NCBI GenBank assembly: GCA_964369685.1
Contig: CAYJFB010000001.1
Location: 1-64,000 of the forward strand
Length of the DNA stretch: 64,000 nucleotides
Source of the DNA: Avidesulfovibrio sp964369685
GTDB lineage: Bacteria; Desulfobacterota; Desulfovibrionia; Desulfovibrionales; Desulfovibrionaceae
Direction: 5' to 3'
Shown here one piece after another: positions 28,735 to 37,548 of the stretch (positions are counted from its first letter, which is position 1; every line of letters begins with the position of its first letter). The translations under genes were made by a program, and so were the position numbers. The notes beneath the pieces are model-generated. The model saw only the letters and a program-made list of their open reading frames with translations, did not search any database and was not told where the DNA came from.

Positions 28735-28966
28735 GAACACTCGCTCAAGAGATGAAATGGTGTGCGATTGAAAACAAGAGTTTTATAGTATATGTTTTTA
28801 TGCAGAGTTTCAAGAAGGTCGGCTTGAACACGATGTTTTTGTTTTATACCTTTTGATATTCACTGTGTTCTGTGTATGCTTATTCCGTTCTCGGCGGTAT
28901 AGTGTATGTGGCATATTGTGTTTTTTTACAAAAATAAATACTGATACCTCGGTGAAACAAAATCAT

Positions 28967-30403
28967 ATGCTTTTTTTATCCATAAAAAAATATTTTTTTC
29001 AGTGGCCCAACTGCCATGTGGCGTTATTGTTGAGTGATCTTGCCGCGTTGTTTGGTACTGCTTTACTTGTGACGTTGCTGCGTGATTTTTTTGGCGGTGA
29101 TTTGTTTGTGCATATTTATATGCAGCTGAGTTTATTTTTATTGATCTCGCCATTTTTTAGCTTGACCAAGGATGTGTATGCCGCAACGCCGCCGCCGTTT
29201 CCCGAAGAATTGCGTACGTTGGCGATTTCCACCTCTTTGGCGTATTTGGGCATGGCGATGTATTTGTTTTTGTCGCGTAATACAGATGTAACTTCTCGTT
29301 TGATTTTTTTAATCAGTTGGGTGTGTTCCTTGGGGACGGTGCCGCTTTGTCGGGCGTGGGTGCGTTCCCGCTTTGCCGACAGGCCTTGGTGGGGAACACC
29401 AACCGTGCTTTTTGGCGATGCCAAGAATGTGCAAAAGGTTTTGCGTGCCTTGAAATCAAAACCCGCTTCGGGGTTTCGACCTGTGGCTTGGGCTTCGTGG
29501 GATGCACGTAACCCTGCGCAAGAAGAGGACGTGCCTCTGCGTTTATTGCATGGCAGTCAGGCTCTTTACAACTATCTGAGACAAGCAAAAGAAACGTGTG
29601 CCATCCTCACCATGGACAAGACGCTTTCTGAATACGAACGCCGTGAATCGGTTAAATTGGCTTCAACGCATTTTCAATCCGTTGTTGTGATGCCTGAAGT
29701 GTTGGGTGGTGAGCCCTTATCCTTTTGGGTTCGTCCCGTTGAAATTGGCACGTTGTTGGGGTTGAAATTACGGCAGAACCTTTTTGATCCTCGCCGATTA
29801 GCCGTAAAGCGGCTGATGGATATCGTGTTTACTGTCATTGGCGGCGTGCTTTTTTTCCCTTTGTTGGGGATTATTGCCTTGTGTATTTGTATTGAGTCTC
29901 CCGGCTCACCGTTTTTTCGACAGGAGCGGATTGGCCGTGAAGGACACAGTCTGTTTGTCTTAAAATTCCGTACCATGGTGAAAGATGCCGAACAGTGTTT
30001 GCAAGACTATCTTGAGGCAAACCCTGAATTGCGTGAGGAATGGGAGAAGGATCAAAAATTGCGTCATGACCCACGGATTACGCGTGTCGGTGCGTTTTTA
30101 CGGCGTACAAGTCTTGATGAGTTGCCGCAGATTTGGAACGTGTTGCGGGGTGAAATGAGTCTTGTGGGGCCAAGACCCATTGTCAGTGCGGAAATAGAAA
30201 AATATGATGAAGTGTTTGCGGCATATGTTCGTGTTCGTCCGGGTATTACGGGTTTGTGGCAGGTTTCGGGGCGCAATGATTTGTCGTATCCCGAGCGTGT
30301 CAATTTGGATAACTACTACATAAATAATTGGTCGACATGGCTTGATTTATATATTTTGGCAAAGACGGTGCCTGCTGTTTTTGCCTGTAAGGGAGCGTAT
30401 TGA
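28967..30403 (+). CDS. wbaP: Undecaprenyl-phosphate sugar phosphotransferase (WbaP type)
   Basis: This enzyme transfers a sugar-1-phosphate, probably galactose, from UDP-sugar to undecaprenyl phosphate at the inner membrane, the first step of O-antigen or capsule repeat synthesis. The N-terminus has about four membrane segments and a nucleotide-binding-like middle domain. The C-terminal bacterial sugar transferase domain shows KFRTMVKDAE, RRTSLDELPQ, LVGPRP and RPGITGLWQVSGR. The 478 residues fit the WbaP/WcaJ class. The ATG at 28967 was chosen as it starts the first membrane-associated domain; the ribosome-binding site is weak. Confidence 0.9.
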   Translation: MLFLSIKKYFFQWPNCHVALLLSDLAALFGTALLVTLLRDFFGGDLFVHIYMQLSLFLLISPFFSLTKDVYAATPPPFPEELRTLAISTSLAYLGMAMYLFLSRNTDVTSRLIFLISWVCSLGTVPLCRAWVRSRFADRPWWGTPTVLFGDAKNVQKVLRALKSKPASGFRPVAWASWDARNPAQEEDVPLRLLHGSQALYNYLRQAKETCAILTMDKTLSEYERRESVKLASTHFQSVVVMPEVLGGEPLSFWVRPVEIGTLLGLKLRQNLFDPRRLAVKRLMDIVFTVIGGVLFFPLLGIIALCICIESPGSPFFRQERIGREGHSLFVLKFRTMVKDAEQCLQDYLEANPELREEWEKDQKLRHDPRITRVGAFLRRTSLDELPQIWNVLRGEMSLVGPRPIVSAEIEKYDEVFAAYVRVRPGITGLWQVSGRNDLSYPERVNLDNYYINNWSTWLDLYILAKTVPAVFACKGAY

Positions 30404-30409
30404 GCGTTT

Positions 30410-31486
30410 ATGTTTGAACCGCGGCGGATTGCCATTTGGAATACGGCGTTTCTTGGCGATGCGGTGTTGACATTGCCGCTTGTGCGCCTTGTGCATGTGT
30501 TGTTTCCTCGTGCTGAGATCGATTTTTATGTACGGGCAGGTTTGGAATCGCTGTTTGTGGCACAACCTGAATTGCACCGCGTGTACGGTGTTGATAAAAA
30601 ACACACAACTCTACGCACCTTTGTACGCCAAGGGCACGTCTTGCGCGTGCGAAAATATGACTTGTGGCTTGGTGGACACACCAGTTTTCGTTCGACATTG
30701 ATGGCGTTTTTGAGTCGAGCCGCGGTGCGTATCGGTTATTGTAACGGTGCGTCTCGGCTTGGGTATACAGCGTGTGTCGAACGGCGTTTTGGTGAGTTGG
30801 ACGAAATTGAACGGGTGTTGCAGTTACTGCATCCTTTGCGCAATGATGTCGGCGCGCGTTGGCCTATGGATTTGGATTTGGATACATGGGTAGGTAATGC
30901 CGATTGGCATTGGCCGAAATTGGTTTTGCCGCAGGATGTTTTACACCGTGCGGCGGATTTGATGCCCATGGGGGAGCCTGTGCTTGGTGTTCATCCGGGA
31001 TCTGTCTGGGCAACAAAACGTTGGCCTATGGCCTCTTTTGCCGAGCTGATGCGTAAGGCGGCTGAGCATGGCATGCGGGTTTGTGTTTTTGGCGGTACGG
31101 ATGAGGTTGATTTGGCGCGTTCTGCCGTGCGTTTGGCCGGTCTTGAGGGCGCTTCATGTCTTTCTGATTTTTCGGGGCAGCTCAGTTTGACGGAACTGGC
31201 GGCGGTGTTGCAACGGCTTTCTGTTTATGTGGGTAACGATTCAGGGCCTTTACATTTGGCGTGGAGTCAACATGTTCCGCTTGTGGCGTTGTTTGGTCCC
31301 ACCGTTCGGGAATTGGGTTTTTTCCCGCGCGGTGACAAGGCTGTCGTGTTGGAAGTGCCGCAATCGGTATTGCCGTGTCGTCCTTGCGGGTTGCATGGCG
31401 CCAAAACGTGCCCCCAAACACACCACCGTTGTATGCACGATCTTTCGCCCAAGCAGGTTTGGCAGCAGGTACAACGGTTTGTATGA
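30410..31486 (+). CDS. Glycosyltransferase family 9 (heptosyltransferase-like)
   Basis: This 358-residue GT-B glycosyltransferase shows the family 9 motifs: an N-terminal NTAFLGDAVLTLPL, HPGSVWATKRWP near residue 195, and a nucleotide-binding VGNDSGPLHLA near residue 275. Such enzymes add heptose or a related sugar to the LPS core (WaaF/WaaC group). It starts 6 bp after wbaP, so the two form an operon for surface glycan assembly. Confidence 0.9.
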   Translation: MFEPRRIAIWNTAFLGDAVLTLPLVRLVHVLFPRAEIDFYVRAGLESLFVAQPELHRVYGVDKKHTTLRTFVRQGHVLRVRKYDLWLGGHTSFRSTLMAFLSRAAVRIGYCNGASRLGYTACVERRFGELDEIERVLQLLHPLRNDVGARWPMDLDLDTWVGNADWHWPKLVLPQDVLHRAADLMPMGEPVLGVHPGSVWATKRWPMASFAELMRKAAEHGMRVCVFGGTDEVDLARSAVRLAGLEGASCLSDFSGQLSLTELAAVLQRLSVYVGNDSGPLHLAWSQHVPLVALFGPTVRELGFFPRGDKAVVLEVPQSVLPCRPCGLHGAKTCPQTHHRCMHDLSPKQVWQQVQRFV

Positions 31487-32070
31487 GATGCTTATATCTT
31501 TTGTCAAAAGTCTTATTCTATGCCGTGTGAAAAGAAATTTTATAAAAAAATACACGAAAAAGAAAAAAAGGCTTGACCTCAGTGGTGAGGTGGGGTATCT
31601 CTTTTTTTCCCGCTGAGTGTTCAGTGTTTCCTGTTTAAAGGAAAGGGTAGCGAAACAACAAGACGTGAGCGATTTTCTTTGAGGGTCAACCCCGAGTTCA
31701 CCGGTCTTTGAAGTTTCATGCAAGCTATTCGGTAAGCCGACGTTTTGATCGGTATTTGACATTTTGTAGGCGTCACCGAGGCATAGCCTCTTGCCGAAAG
31801 GAGGTATCCCTCAAGATGTCAAGGTTTTTGACCTTTTTGGGTCGGAAACTCTTGGGGAGGGTTTATACTCTTCAGTGGTGACCCCTGCAGGACCACCTCT
31901 CTTTCATTGGACTTGTCCAATATATGAGCTGGCGGCGAACATGGGTTGATTTCACGGGTTTCACATATTTTGTATGTGAGATTGTGCAGAAGACGAGCCG
32001 ATGTTGCGCTGCTTTTTTTTTAGCGTTTTTTCGTTCTTTTATCCTGTATCGACCACCGTGAATGTCTGTG
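31487..32070 (+). promoter_or_regulatory. Gene-free structured region upstream of the S10 leader
   Basis: There is no open frame here, but structure is dense. Stems include AGGcGTCACC (from 31768) with GGTGACcCCT (31876-31885), GAGGC/GCCTC, GTCAA/TTGAC, TTGGAC/GTCCAA and TCACATA/TATGTGA. A T-run at 32010-32020 could end a transcript of about 400 nt starting near 31608. It may be the long 5' leader of the ribosomal block or a separate noncoding RNA; it does not match the tmRNA, RNase P or SRP RNA cores that I know. Confidence 0.5.
31573..31601 (+). promoter_or_regulatory. Sigma-70 promoter candidate
   Basis: TTGACC is separated from TATCTC by 17 bases, and there is a T-rich downstream flank. 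It is the best promoter seen before the ribosomal block, about 680 bp ahead of rpsJ. Confidence 0.55.
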
Positions 32071-32278
32071 CTTCTTTTGTTTTTTTAAAGAAGTGCGGAG
32101 CTGTTTTCGTGCAGCTCGACTGCCGAGGGGCACCGAAACCTGTTTTTTTCAGGATTTCGGTTTGTTGTTAAGACGGTTTTGTCTTGACAACGGTGATGTG
32201 GAACTCCGAACGATAGTAGAAAACACATTATGTGTTTTGTTTCGGAGATTGTGTTGCGAGAATAACGGAGTAGACGCA
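32071..32278 (+). promoter_or_regulatory. rpsJ leader with five tandem hairpins
   Basis: Five stems follow in order: CTTCTTT/AAAGAAG; GAGCTG/CAGCTC (32098/32112); CCGAAACCTG with CAGG-a-TTTCGG (32133-32160); TTGTTAAGAC with GTCTTGACAA (32165-32190); and a nested CTCCGAA (32204) / TTCGGAG (32241) around AAAACACA/TGTGTTTT. CTCCG can instead pair with CGGAG at 32096 or with the rpsJ ribosome-binding region CGGAG at 32266-32270. This suggests translational or transcriptional autocontrol by a ribosomal protein, as L4 does in the E. coli S10 leader, though the sequence itself is different. Confidence 0.65.
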
Positions 32279-32596
32279 ATGACGACTGTGAGCAGTGATC
32301 GCATCCGTATCAAGCTGAAAGCGTACGATTACCGCATCCTTGACAAGGCTGTGGCAGAAATCGTTGATACGGCGCGGAACACCGGCGCGGGCGTGGCGGG
32401 ACCAATCCCGCTGCCCACCAGCATCAACAAATTTACCGTAAACCGCTCGGTTCACGTGGACAAGAAGTCTCGTGAACAGTTTGAAATGCGGACGCACAAA
32501 CGGCTTATGGACATCCTGGAACCCACGCAACAAACCGTGGACGCGTTGGGCAAGCTCAGCCTGCCCGCCGGCGTGGATGTTGAAATTAAGCTTTAG
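32279..32596 (+). CDS. rpsJ: 30S ribosomal protein S10
   Basis: First gene of the ribosomal block, 105 residues. The conserved RIRIKLKAYDYRILD start and the GPIPLPT loop identify it. GGAG sits 8 bases before the ATG. S10 also serves as NusE in antitermination. The stop is TAG. No tuf or fusA gene precedes it in this window. Confidence 0.97.
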   Translation: MTTVSSDRIRIKLKAYDYRILDKAVAEIVDTARNTGAGVAGPIPLPTSINKFTVNRSVHVDKKSREQFEMRTHKRLMDILEPTQQTVDALGKLSLPAGVDVEIKL

Positions 32597-32607
32597 TGAG
32601 GAATGTC

Positions 32608-33237
32608 ATGGCTGAGAAAATGGGAATTTTGGGTCGTAAGCTTGGCATGACCCGCATATTTTCCGGAGACGGCGCGGCCGTTCCCGTGACGGTGATCGAG
32701 ACGGGTCCTTGCCCTGTGACGCAGGTCAAGACCGTAGAAACCGACGGCTATAACGCCATCCAGATTGCCTTTGTTGAAGGCAAAGAAAAACACGTGACCA
32801 AGCCTATGCAAGGTCATTTCGCGAAGGCTCAATCGGGTCTTTATCGTCAAACACGTGAAATTCGTCTGGAAGGCGCCCCCGAAGCCACGCTTGGGCAGAT
32901 TCTTTCTGCCGACATGTTCACCGCAGGTGACCGCGTTAAGGTAACCGGAACAAGCATTGGTAAGGGATATCAAGGGGTTATGCGTCGTTGGAATTTTAAG
33001 GGTTCCAAAGACACCCACGGCTGTGAGAAGGTCCACCGTTCAGGCGGCTCCATCGGGAACAATACGTTTCCCGGACACGTGTTCAAAGGCAAAAAAATGG
33101 CCGGACACTGGGGTAACGAACGCGTGACTGAGCTCAACCTTGAAGTAGTCGATGTTCGCCTTGAAGACAACGTCATTTTGGTTCGCGGTTCTGTGCCGGG
33201 TCCGAAAAATGGCCTTGTTTTGGTGCGTAAGCAGTAG
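32608..33237 (+). CDS. rplC: 50S ribosomal protein L3
   Basis: A 209-residue protein with the N-terminal KMGILGRKLGMTRIF and the GGSIGNNTFPGHVFKGKKM-type loop that reaches the peptidyl-transferase centre. The ATG at 32608 follows GAGG; the upstream GTG at 32596 is ignored. It ends in TAG. Confidence 0.97.
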   Translation: MAEKMGILGRKLGMTRIFSGDGAAVPVTVIETGPCPVTQVKTVETDGYNAIQIAFVEGKEKHVTKPMQGHFAKAQSGLYRQTREIRLEGAPEATLGQILSADMFTAGDRVKVTGTSIGKGYQGVMRRWNFKGSKDTHGCEKVHRSGGSIGNNTFPGHVFKGKKMAGHWGNERVTELNLEVVDVRLEDNVILVRGSVPGPKNGLVLVRKQ

Positions 33238-33252
33238 TGCAGGAGAAAAAGA

Positions 33253-33873
33253 ATGGCTGTCGTTAAAGTATACGATCAGAACAACGTCGAAGCCGGCGAA
33301 ACGACGCTCGCTCCCGAAGTGTTCGAGGTCGAGGTGAGGCCTGAAGTTCTCCACCTCGTGGTTCGCGCTCAGCTTGCGGCCAAACGTGCCGGAACGCACG
33401 CCACAAAGACTCGTGCTTTTGTATCCGGCGGAGGCGCCAAACCGTGGCGTCAAAAAGGAACGGGTCGCGCACGCGCCGGTTCCAACCGTTCCCCCGTATG
33501 GCGGGGCGGTGCGATCGTGTTTGGCCCCACGCCACGCGATTACAGTTTTAAAGTGAATAAAAAGATCCGTAAGTTGGCCTTGCGCATGGCGCTTTCTGCG
33601 CGCCTTGCTTCTGAGGGGCTGATGGTTGTCAAAGGTATCGAATTGGCCGAAGCGAAGACCAAATTGTTTGTCGGTGTTGCCGAGAAATTGGGTCTGACCA
33701 AGGCGTTGATCATTGCGCCTGAAGAAGACCGTAATTTGGTTCTTTCTTCGCGCAACATCCAAGGTATCGACTTGACCACCCCGGATCGTTTGAGTGTGTA
33801 TGAAATCCTGCGTCACAACCAAGTTGTGTTGCTGGAAGGCGCCGTGGAACCCGTTGCAACGCGGCTTAAATAA
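33253..33873 (+). CDS. rplD: 50S ribosomal protein L4
   Basis: 206 residues with the conserved KPWRQKGTGRAR-G tail loop that lines the exit tunnel. In E. coli L4 represses the S10 operon through its leader, so it is the prime candidate to bind the structured leader at 32071-32278. Confidence 0.96.
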   Translation: MAVVKVYDQNNVEAGETTLAPEVFEVEVRPEVLHLVVRAQLAAKRAGTHATKTRAFVSGGGAKPWRQKGTGRARAGSNRSPVWRGGAIVFGPTPRDYSFKVNKKIRKLALRMALSARLASEGLMVVKGIELAEAKTKLFVGVAEKLGLTKALIIAPEEDRNLVLSSRNIQGIDLTTPDRLSVYEILRHNQVVLLEGAVEPVATRLK

Positions 33874-33883
33874 GGGGCTCGAG

Positions 33884-34171
33884 ATGGATCATACTCAGAT
33901 TCTTTTGCGGCCCGTGGTGACTGAAAAAGCAACCAACCTGCGTGAAGCGGTGAACCAAGTTGCCTTTTTTGTCCATCCCGACGCCAATAAGATCGAAATT
34001 AAAAAAGCTGTTGAAAAAGCTTTTTCTGTTAAAGTTGTTGACGTAAACGTGATCACCAGAAAATCGAGCGAGCGTGTTCGCGGTCGTAAGATTGTCAAGG
34101 TTTCGGGTTGGCGCAAAGCCTACGTGACCCTTGCTGTCGGTGAGAAAATCGACTTCTTCGAGGGAGTGTAA
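33884..34171 (+). CDS. rplW: 50S ribosomal protein L23
   Basis: 95 residues, starting at the ATG at 33884 in MDHTQILLRPVVTEKAT. L23 sits at the tunnel exit and docks trigger factor and SRP. Conserved motifs are FFVHPDANKIEIKKAVE and the KKAYVTL-like end. Confidence 0.96.
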   Translation: MDHTQILLRPVVTEKATNLREAVNQVAFFVHPDANKIEIKKAVEKAFSVKVVDVNVITRKSSERVRGRKIVKVSGWRKAYVTLAVGEKIDFFEGV

Positions 34172-34174
34172 GTC

Positions 34175-35005
34175 ATGGCTGTGCGTAAGCTCAAACCCAC
34201 CTCGCCCGGACGTCGTTTTCAGACTGTTTCCGATTTCGCGGAAATTACCAGGAGTACTCCTGAGAAATCCTTGACGGAAGGTCTGCATAGCAAAGCCGGT
34301 CGCAACAATCATGGACGCATCACCAGTCGTCGTCGCGGCGGCGGTGTGAAGCGTTTATATCGTATAATCGACTTCAAACGGAACAAGTTTGACATTCCCG
34401 CCACCGTGGCGCATGTCGAATACGATCCGAACCGTACCGCTCGTATCGCCTTACTCCACTATGTGGATGGCGAAAAGCGTTATATCCTCGCTCCTCACGG
34501 GGTGAAACAAGGTGACAAAATTCTTGCCGGCGAAAAAGCCGACATCAAACCCGGTAATGCGTTGCCCATCAGCCGTATCCCTGTGGGTACACTGTTGCAC
34601 AACATTGAATTATATCCGGGACGCGGCGGCCAATTTTGCCGTTCTGCGGGCACCTATGCCCAGTTGGTAGCCAAAGAAGGCAAATATGCCTTGTTGCGGA
34701 TGCCTTCCGGTGAAGTGCGCAAGGTTCTTGCCACCTGCTTGGCCACTGTCGGTCAAGTCGGCAATGTTCAGCATGAAAACATCTCCCTTGGTAAAGCGGG
34801 TCGCAATCGTTGGCTCGGTCGTCGTCCCAAGGTACGTGGTGTGGCCATGAACCCCATCGACCACCCGCTCGGTGGCGGTGAAGGCAGAAGCTCTGGCGGA
34901 CGTCACCCCGTATCGCCTTGGGGTATGCCTGCCAAGGGCTACAAAACCCGTGATAAGAAGAAGCCTTCCTCGCGGCTTATTGTTAAGCGCCGCGGTCAGA
35001 AGTAG
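34175..35005 (+). CDS. rplB: 50S ribosomal protein L2
   Basis: 276 residues. The conserved NNHGRITSRRRGGG segment and the C-terminal GVAMNPIDHPLGGGEGR loop, which contacts the peptidyl-transferase region, are present. Stop is TAG. Confidence 0.97.
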   Translation: MAVRKLKPTSPGRRFQTVSDFAEITRSTPEKSLTEGLHSKAGRNNHGRITSRRRGGGVKRLYRIIDFKRNKFDIPATVAHVEYDPNRTARIALLHYVDGEKRYILAPHGVKQGDKILAGEKADIKPGNALPISRIPVGTLLHNIELYPGRGGQFCRSAGTYAQLVAKEGKYALLRMPSGEVRKVLATCLATVGQVGNVQHENISLGKAGRNRWLGRRPKVRGVAMNPIDHPLGGGEGRSSGGRHPVSPWGMPAKGYKTRDKKKPSSRLIVKRRGQK

Positions 35006-35013
35006 GAGCGGAT

Positions 35014-35295
35014 ATGCCCAGATCACTGAAAAAAGGTCCCTTTGTGGACGATCATCTCATGAAAAAGGTGGAAGCGTCCGTGGCCAGTGGCGACCGTCGT
35101 GTTGTCAAGACTTGGTCTCGTCGTTCCACAGTGCTGCCCGAAATGGTGGGTCTGACTTTTGCCGTGCATAACGGAAGAAAGTTTCTGCCTGTTTTCGTGA
35201 CCGAAAACATGGTCGGCCATAAACTTGGCGAATTTGCCCCCACTCGCACGTTCCACGGCCACGCCGCGGACAAGAAAAGCAAAGCCAAGAAGTAG
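35014..35295 (+). CDS. rpsS: 30S ribosomal protein S19
   Basis: 93 residues beginning PRSLKKGPFVDDHL, with the WSRRS and EFAPTRTFHGH signatures. The ATG is preceded by GGAG. Stop is TAG. Confidence 0.97.
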   Translation: MPRSLKKGPFVDDHLMKKVEASVASGDRRVVKTWSRRSTVLPEMVGLTFAVHNGRKFLPVFVTENMVGHKLGEFAPTRTFHGHAADKKSKAKK

Positions 35296-35306
35296 CGGGT
35301 GCAAAT

Positions 35307-35645
35307 ATGGAAGCAAAAGCTATCGCCAAATACATACGCGTATCACCGCGTAAATCTCGGTTGGTTGCCCGTAATGTGAAAGGGTTGCCTGTTGAAGAAG
35401 CCATGAACCTCTTACGCTTTACGCCCAATAAACCTGCGGGTATTATTCTCGGAGTTTTGCGTTCTGCCTTGGCCAATGCCGAACACAATGTCAACCTTGA
35501 TGTGGACAGCCTTTTTGTCAAGGAAATCTTGGTGAATGAAGGGCCTACGTGGAAACGCTTCATGCCGCGCGCGCAAGGCCGTGCAACGCACATTCGCAAA
35601 CGTACCAGTCATATCACCGTTGTACTTGCAGAAGGGCAGGAATAA
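35307..35645 (+). CDS. rplV: 50S ribosomal protein L22
   Basis: 112 residues with the conserved IRVSPRKSRLVA start and the tunnel-lining hairpin PRAQGRATHIRKRTSHI. It is 11 bp downstream of rpsS. Confidence 0.96.
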   Translation: MEAKAIAKYIRVSPRKSRLVARNVKGLPVEEAMNLLRFTPNKPAGIILGVLRSALANAEHNVNLDVDSLFVKEILVNEGPTWKRFMPRAQGRATHIRKRTSHITVVLAEGQE

Positions 35646-35648
35646 ATC

Positions 35649-36290
35649 ATGGGTCAAAAAGTACATCCGTATGGATTCCGGCTTGGGTACAATAAGAACT
35701 GGCAGTCTCGCTGGTTCAGCAAACGTGAATACCCGGCCTTTGTGTTTGAGGATCACAAGATTCGTAAATATGTAAAAAAATTGCTGTACAGCGCGGGCAT
35801 TTCCAGAATTGAACTGGAACGCGCCGGCGGCAAGATTCGTCTCATTCTGTCCACTGCGCGTCCGGGTATTGTGATCGGTCGCAAAGGGGTTGAGATTGAA
35901 AAATTGCGTACCGATTTGCGTAAACGCTTTGACCGCGAATTTTCGATCGAAGTGAATGAGATCCGTCGTCCCGAAGTTGAAGCCCAACTGGTGGCCGAAA
36001 ACATCGCAACCCAACTTGAACGCCGCGTGGCTTTCCGTCGTGCAATGAAACGTACGGTGACCATGGCTCGCAAGTTTGGTGCGGAAGGGATTAAAATCAC
36101 GTGTGCGGGACGTTTGGCCGGCGCAGAAATTGCCCGTACCGAATGGTACCGCGACGGCCGCGTGCCGCTGCAAACCTTGCGTGCCGATATTGACTACGGC
36201 TTTGCCGAAGCACAAACCACGTATGGAATCATTGGCGTGAAGGCCTGGATTTATAAAGGTGAAATCCTTGACAAAGAGGTAGAACGCTAA
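35649..36290 (+). CDS. rpsC: 30S ribosomal protein S3
   Basis: 213 residues. The N-terminal GQKVHPYGFRLG and the KH domain motif IVIGRKGVEIEKLR are clear. The stop overlaps the rplP start in TAATG, so translation is coupled. Confidence 0.97.
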   Translation: MGQKVHPYGFRLGYNKNWQSRWFSKREYPAFVFEDHKIRKYVKKLLYSAGISRIELERAGGKIRLILSTARPGIVIGRKGVEIEKLRTDLRKRFDREFSIEVNEIRRPEVEAQLVAENIATQLERRVAFRRAMKRTVTMARKFGAEGIKITCAGRLAGAEIARTEWYRDGRVPLQTLRADIDYGFAEAQTTYGIIGVKAWIYKGEILDKEVER

Positions 36291-36703
36291 TGCTTGCTCC
36301 CAAGAAAGTAAAATTCCGCAAATCGCAAAAAGGTCGTTTGCGCGGTCCCGCGTTGCGCGGCGCCACCATCGCCTTTGGCGACATTGGCTTGAAAACCTTG
36401 GAACACGGCAAGCTCACCAGCCAGCAAATCGAAGCCGCACGTATCGCCATGATGCGTCATATCCGCCGCGGCGGTAAAGTGTGGATTCGCGTGTTCCCCG
36501 ACCGTCCCGTCACGGCAAAGCCTTTGGAAACACGTCAGGGTAGCGGTAAAGGTTCCCCTGTCGGTTGGTGTGCGCCCATCAAACCCGGACGTATCCTGTA
36601 TGAAATCAAGGGCGTCAGCATTGAGCTGGCCAAAGAAGCCTTGACTCGTGCAGCACGCAAGCTCCCGGTGAAAACCACCATCGTGGTGCGGGAAGGGCTC
36701 TAA
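36290..36703 (+). CDS. rplP: 50S ribosomal protein L16
   Basis: 137 residues with the KFRKSQKGRLRG N-terminus and GGKVWIRVFPDRPVT-KP signature. L16 is needed for late 50S assembly and tRNA positioning. Its start overlaps the rpsC stop by one base. Confidence 0.97.
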   Translation: MLAPKKVKFRKSQKGRLRGPALRGATIAFGDIGLKTLEHGKLTSQQIEAARIAMMRHIRRGGKVWIRVFPDRPVTAKPLETRQGSGKGSPVGWCAPIKPGRILYEIKGVSIELAKEALTRAARKLPVKTTIVVREGL

Positions 36704-36704
36704 G

Positions 36705-36890
36705 ATGAAGATGAAAGACTTGAAAGAACTCGGCGTTGAAGAGCTGAAGGTCAAGCTCGCCGAACAGCGGCAGGAATTGTTTGATCTGCGCTTTAAGCAT
36801 GCGACTGCACAGCTTGAAAATACTTCCGGTTTGAAAGCCGGTCGTAAAAACATCGCGCGGATATTGACCCTCCTGAGTGAAAAGGAATAA
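36705..36890 (+). CDS. rpmC: 50S ribosomal protein L29
   Basis: 61 residues forming two helices, with KDLKELGVEELKVKL and KNIARILT motifs. One base separates it from rplP. Confidence 0.95.
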   Translation: MKMKDLKELGVEELKVKLAEQRQELFDLRFKHATAQLENTSGLKAGRKNIARILTLLSEKE

Positions 36891-36894
36891 GACC

Positions 36895-37161
36895 ATGTCT
36901 GAAGTCATGGAAAACCGCAAAGGCCGGATGTTGATCGGCACCGTGGTGAGCGACAAATGCGACAAAACCATTGTTGTGCGCGTCGAAACCTTGGTTAAAC
37001 ATCCGCTGTTGAAGAAATATGTTCGTCGTCGTAAAAAGATGACGGCCCATGATCCGGAAAACGCCTGTGGCATGGGTGATAAAGTGAAAATCGTGGAATA
37101 TCGCCCTCTGAGCCGTAACAAACGTTGGCATCTGGTGAGCATCCTCGAAAAGGCCATTTAG
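36895..37161 (+). CDS. rpsQ: 30S ribosomal protein S17
   Basis: 88 residues. The ATG at 36895 gives SEVMENRKGRMLIGTVVSDK, with the CDKTIVVRVE core. Stop is TAG. Confidence 0.95.
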   Translation: MSEVMENRKGRMLIGTVVSDKCDKTIVVRVETLVKHPLLKKYVRRRKKMTAHDPENACGMGDKVKIVEYRPLSRNKRWHLVSILEKAI

Positions 37162-37170
37162 GAGATTGTC

Positions 37171-37539
37171 ATGATCCAAGTCGAATCCACCCTTCAGGTG
37201 GCAGACAACTCCGGCGCCAAAAAAGTGGCCTGCATCAAGGTACTCGGCGGTTCTCACCGTCGTTACGCCACTGTGGGCGACATCATCATGGTGTCGGTGA
37301 AGGAAGCCATTCCGCACAGCAAAGTGAAGAAAGGCGATGTCATGCAAGCGGTTATCGTGCGCACAAGTAAAGAAGTGCGCCGTGTCGACGGATCGTATAT
37401 CCGATTCGATACCAATGCCGCAGTTCTGCTTTCAAAGCAGGGCGAACCAGTAGGAACCCGTATCTTCGGCCCCGTAGCTCGTGAACTTCGTGCTCGGAAC
37501 TTTATGAAGATCGTGTCCCTCGCGCCCGAGGTCCTGTAG
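37171..37539 (+). CDS. rplN: 50S ribosomal protein L14
   Basis: 122 residues starting MIQVESTLQVADNSGAKK, the invariant L14 N-terminus, with IFGPVARELR near the end. AGGAG precedes the ATG. Stop is TAG. Confidence 0.97.
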   Translation: MIQVESTLQVADNSGAKKVACIKVLGGSHRRYATVGDIIMVSVKEAIPHSKVKKGDVMQAVIVRTSKEVRRVDGSYIRFDTNAAVLLSKQGEPVGTRIFGPVARELRARNFMKIVSLAPEVL

Positions 37540-37548
37540 GAGCCTTTG

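Noticed and set aside
31790..32000. tmRNA, RNase P RNA, 6S RNA or SRP RNA in the ribosomal upstream region
   Set aside because: None of the conserved core sequences of tmRNA, RNase P RNA or SRP RNA is seen, and the fold does not clearly match 6S RNA, so no name was assigned.
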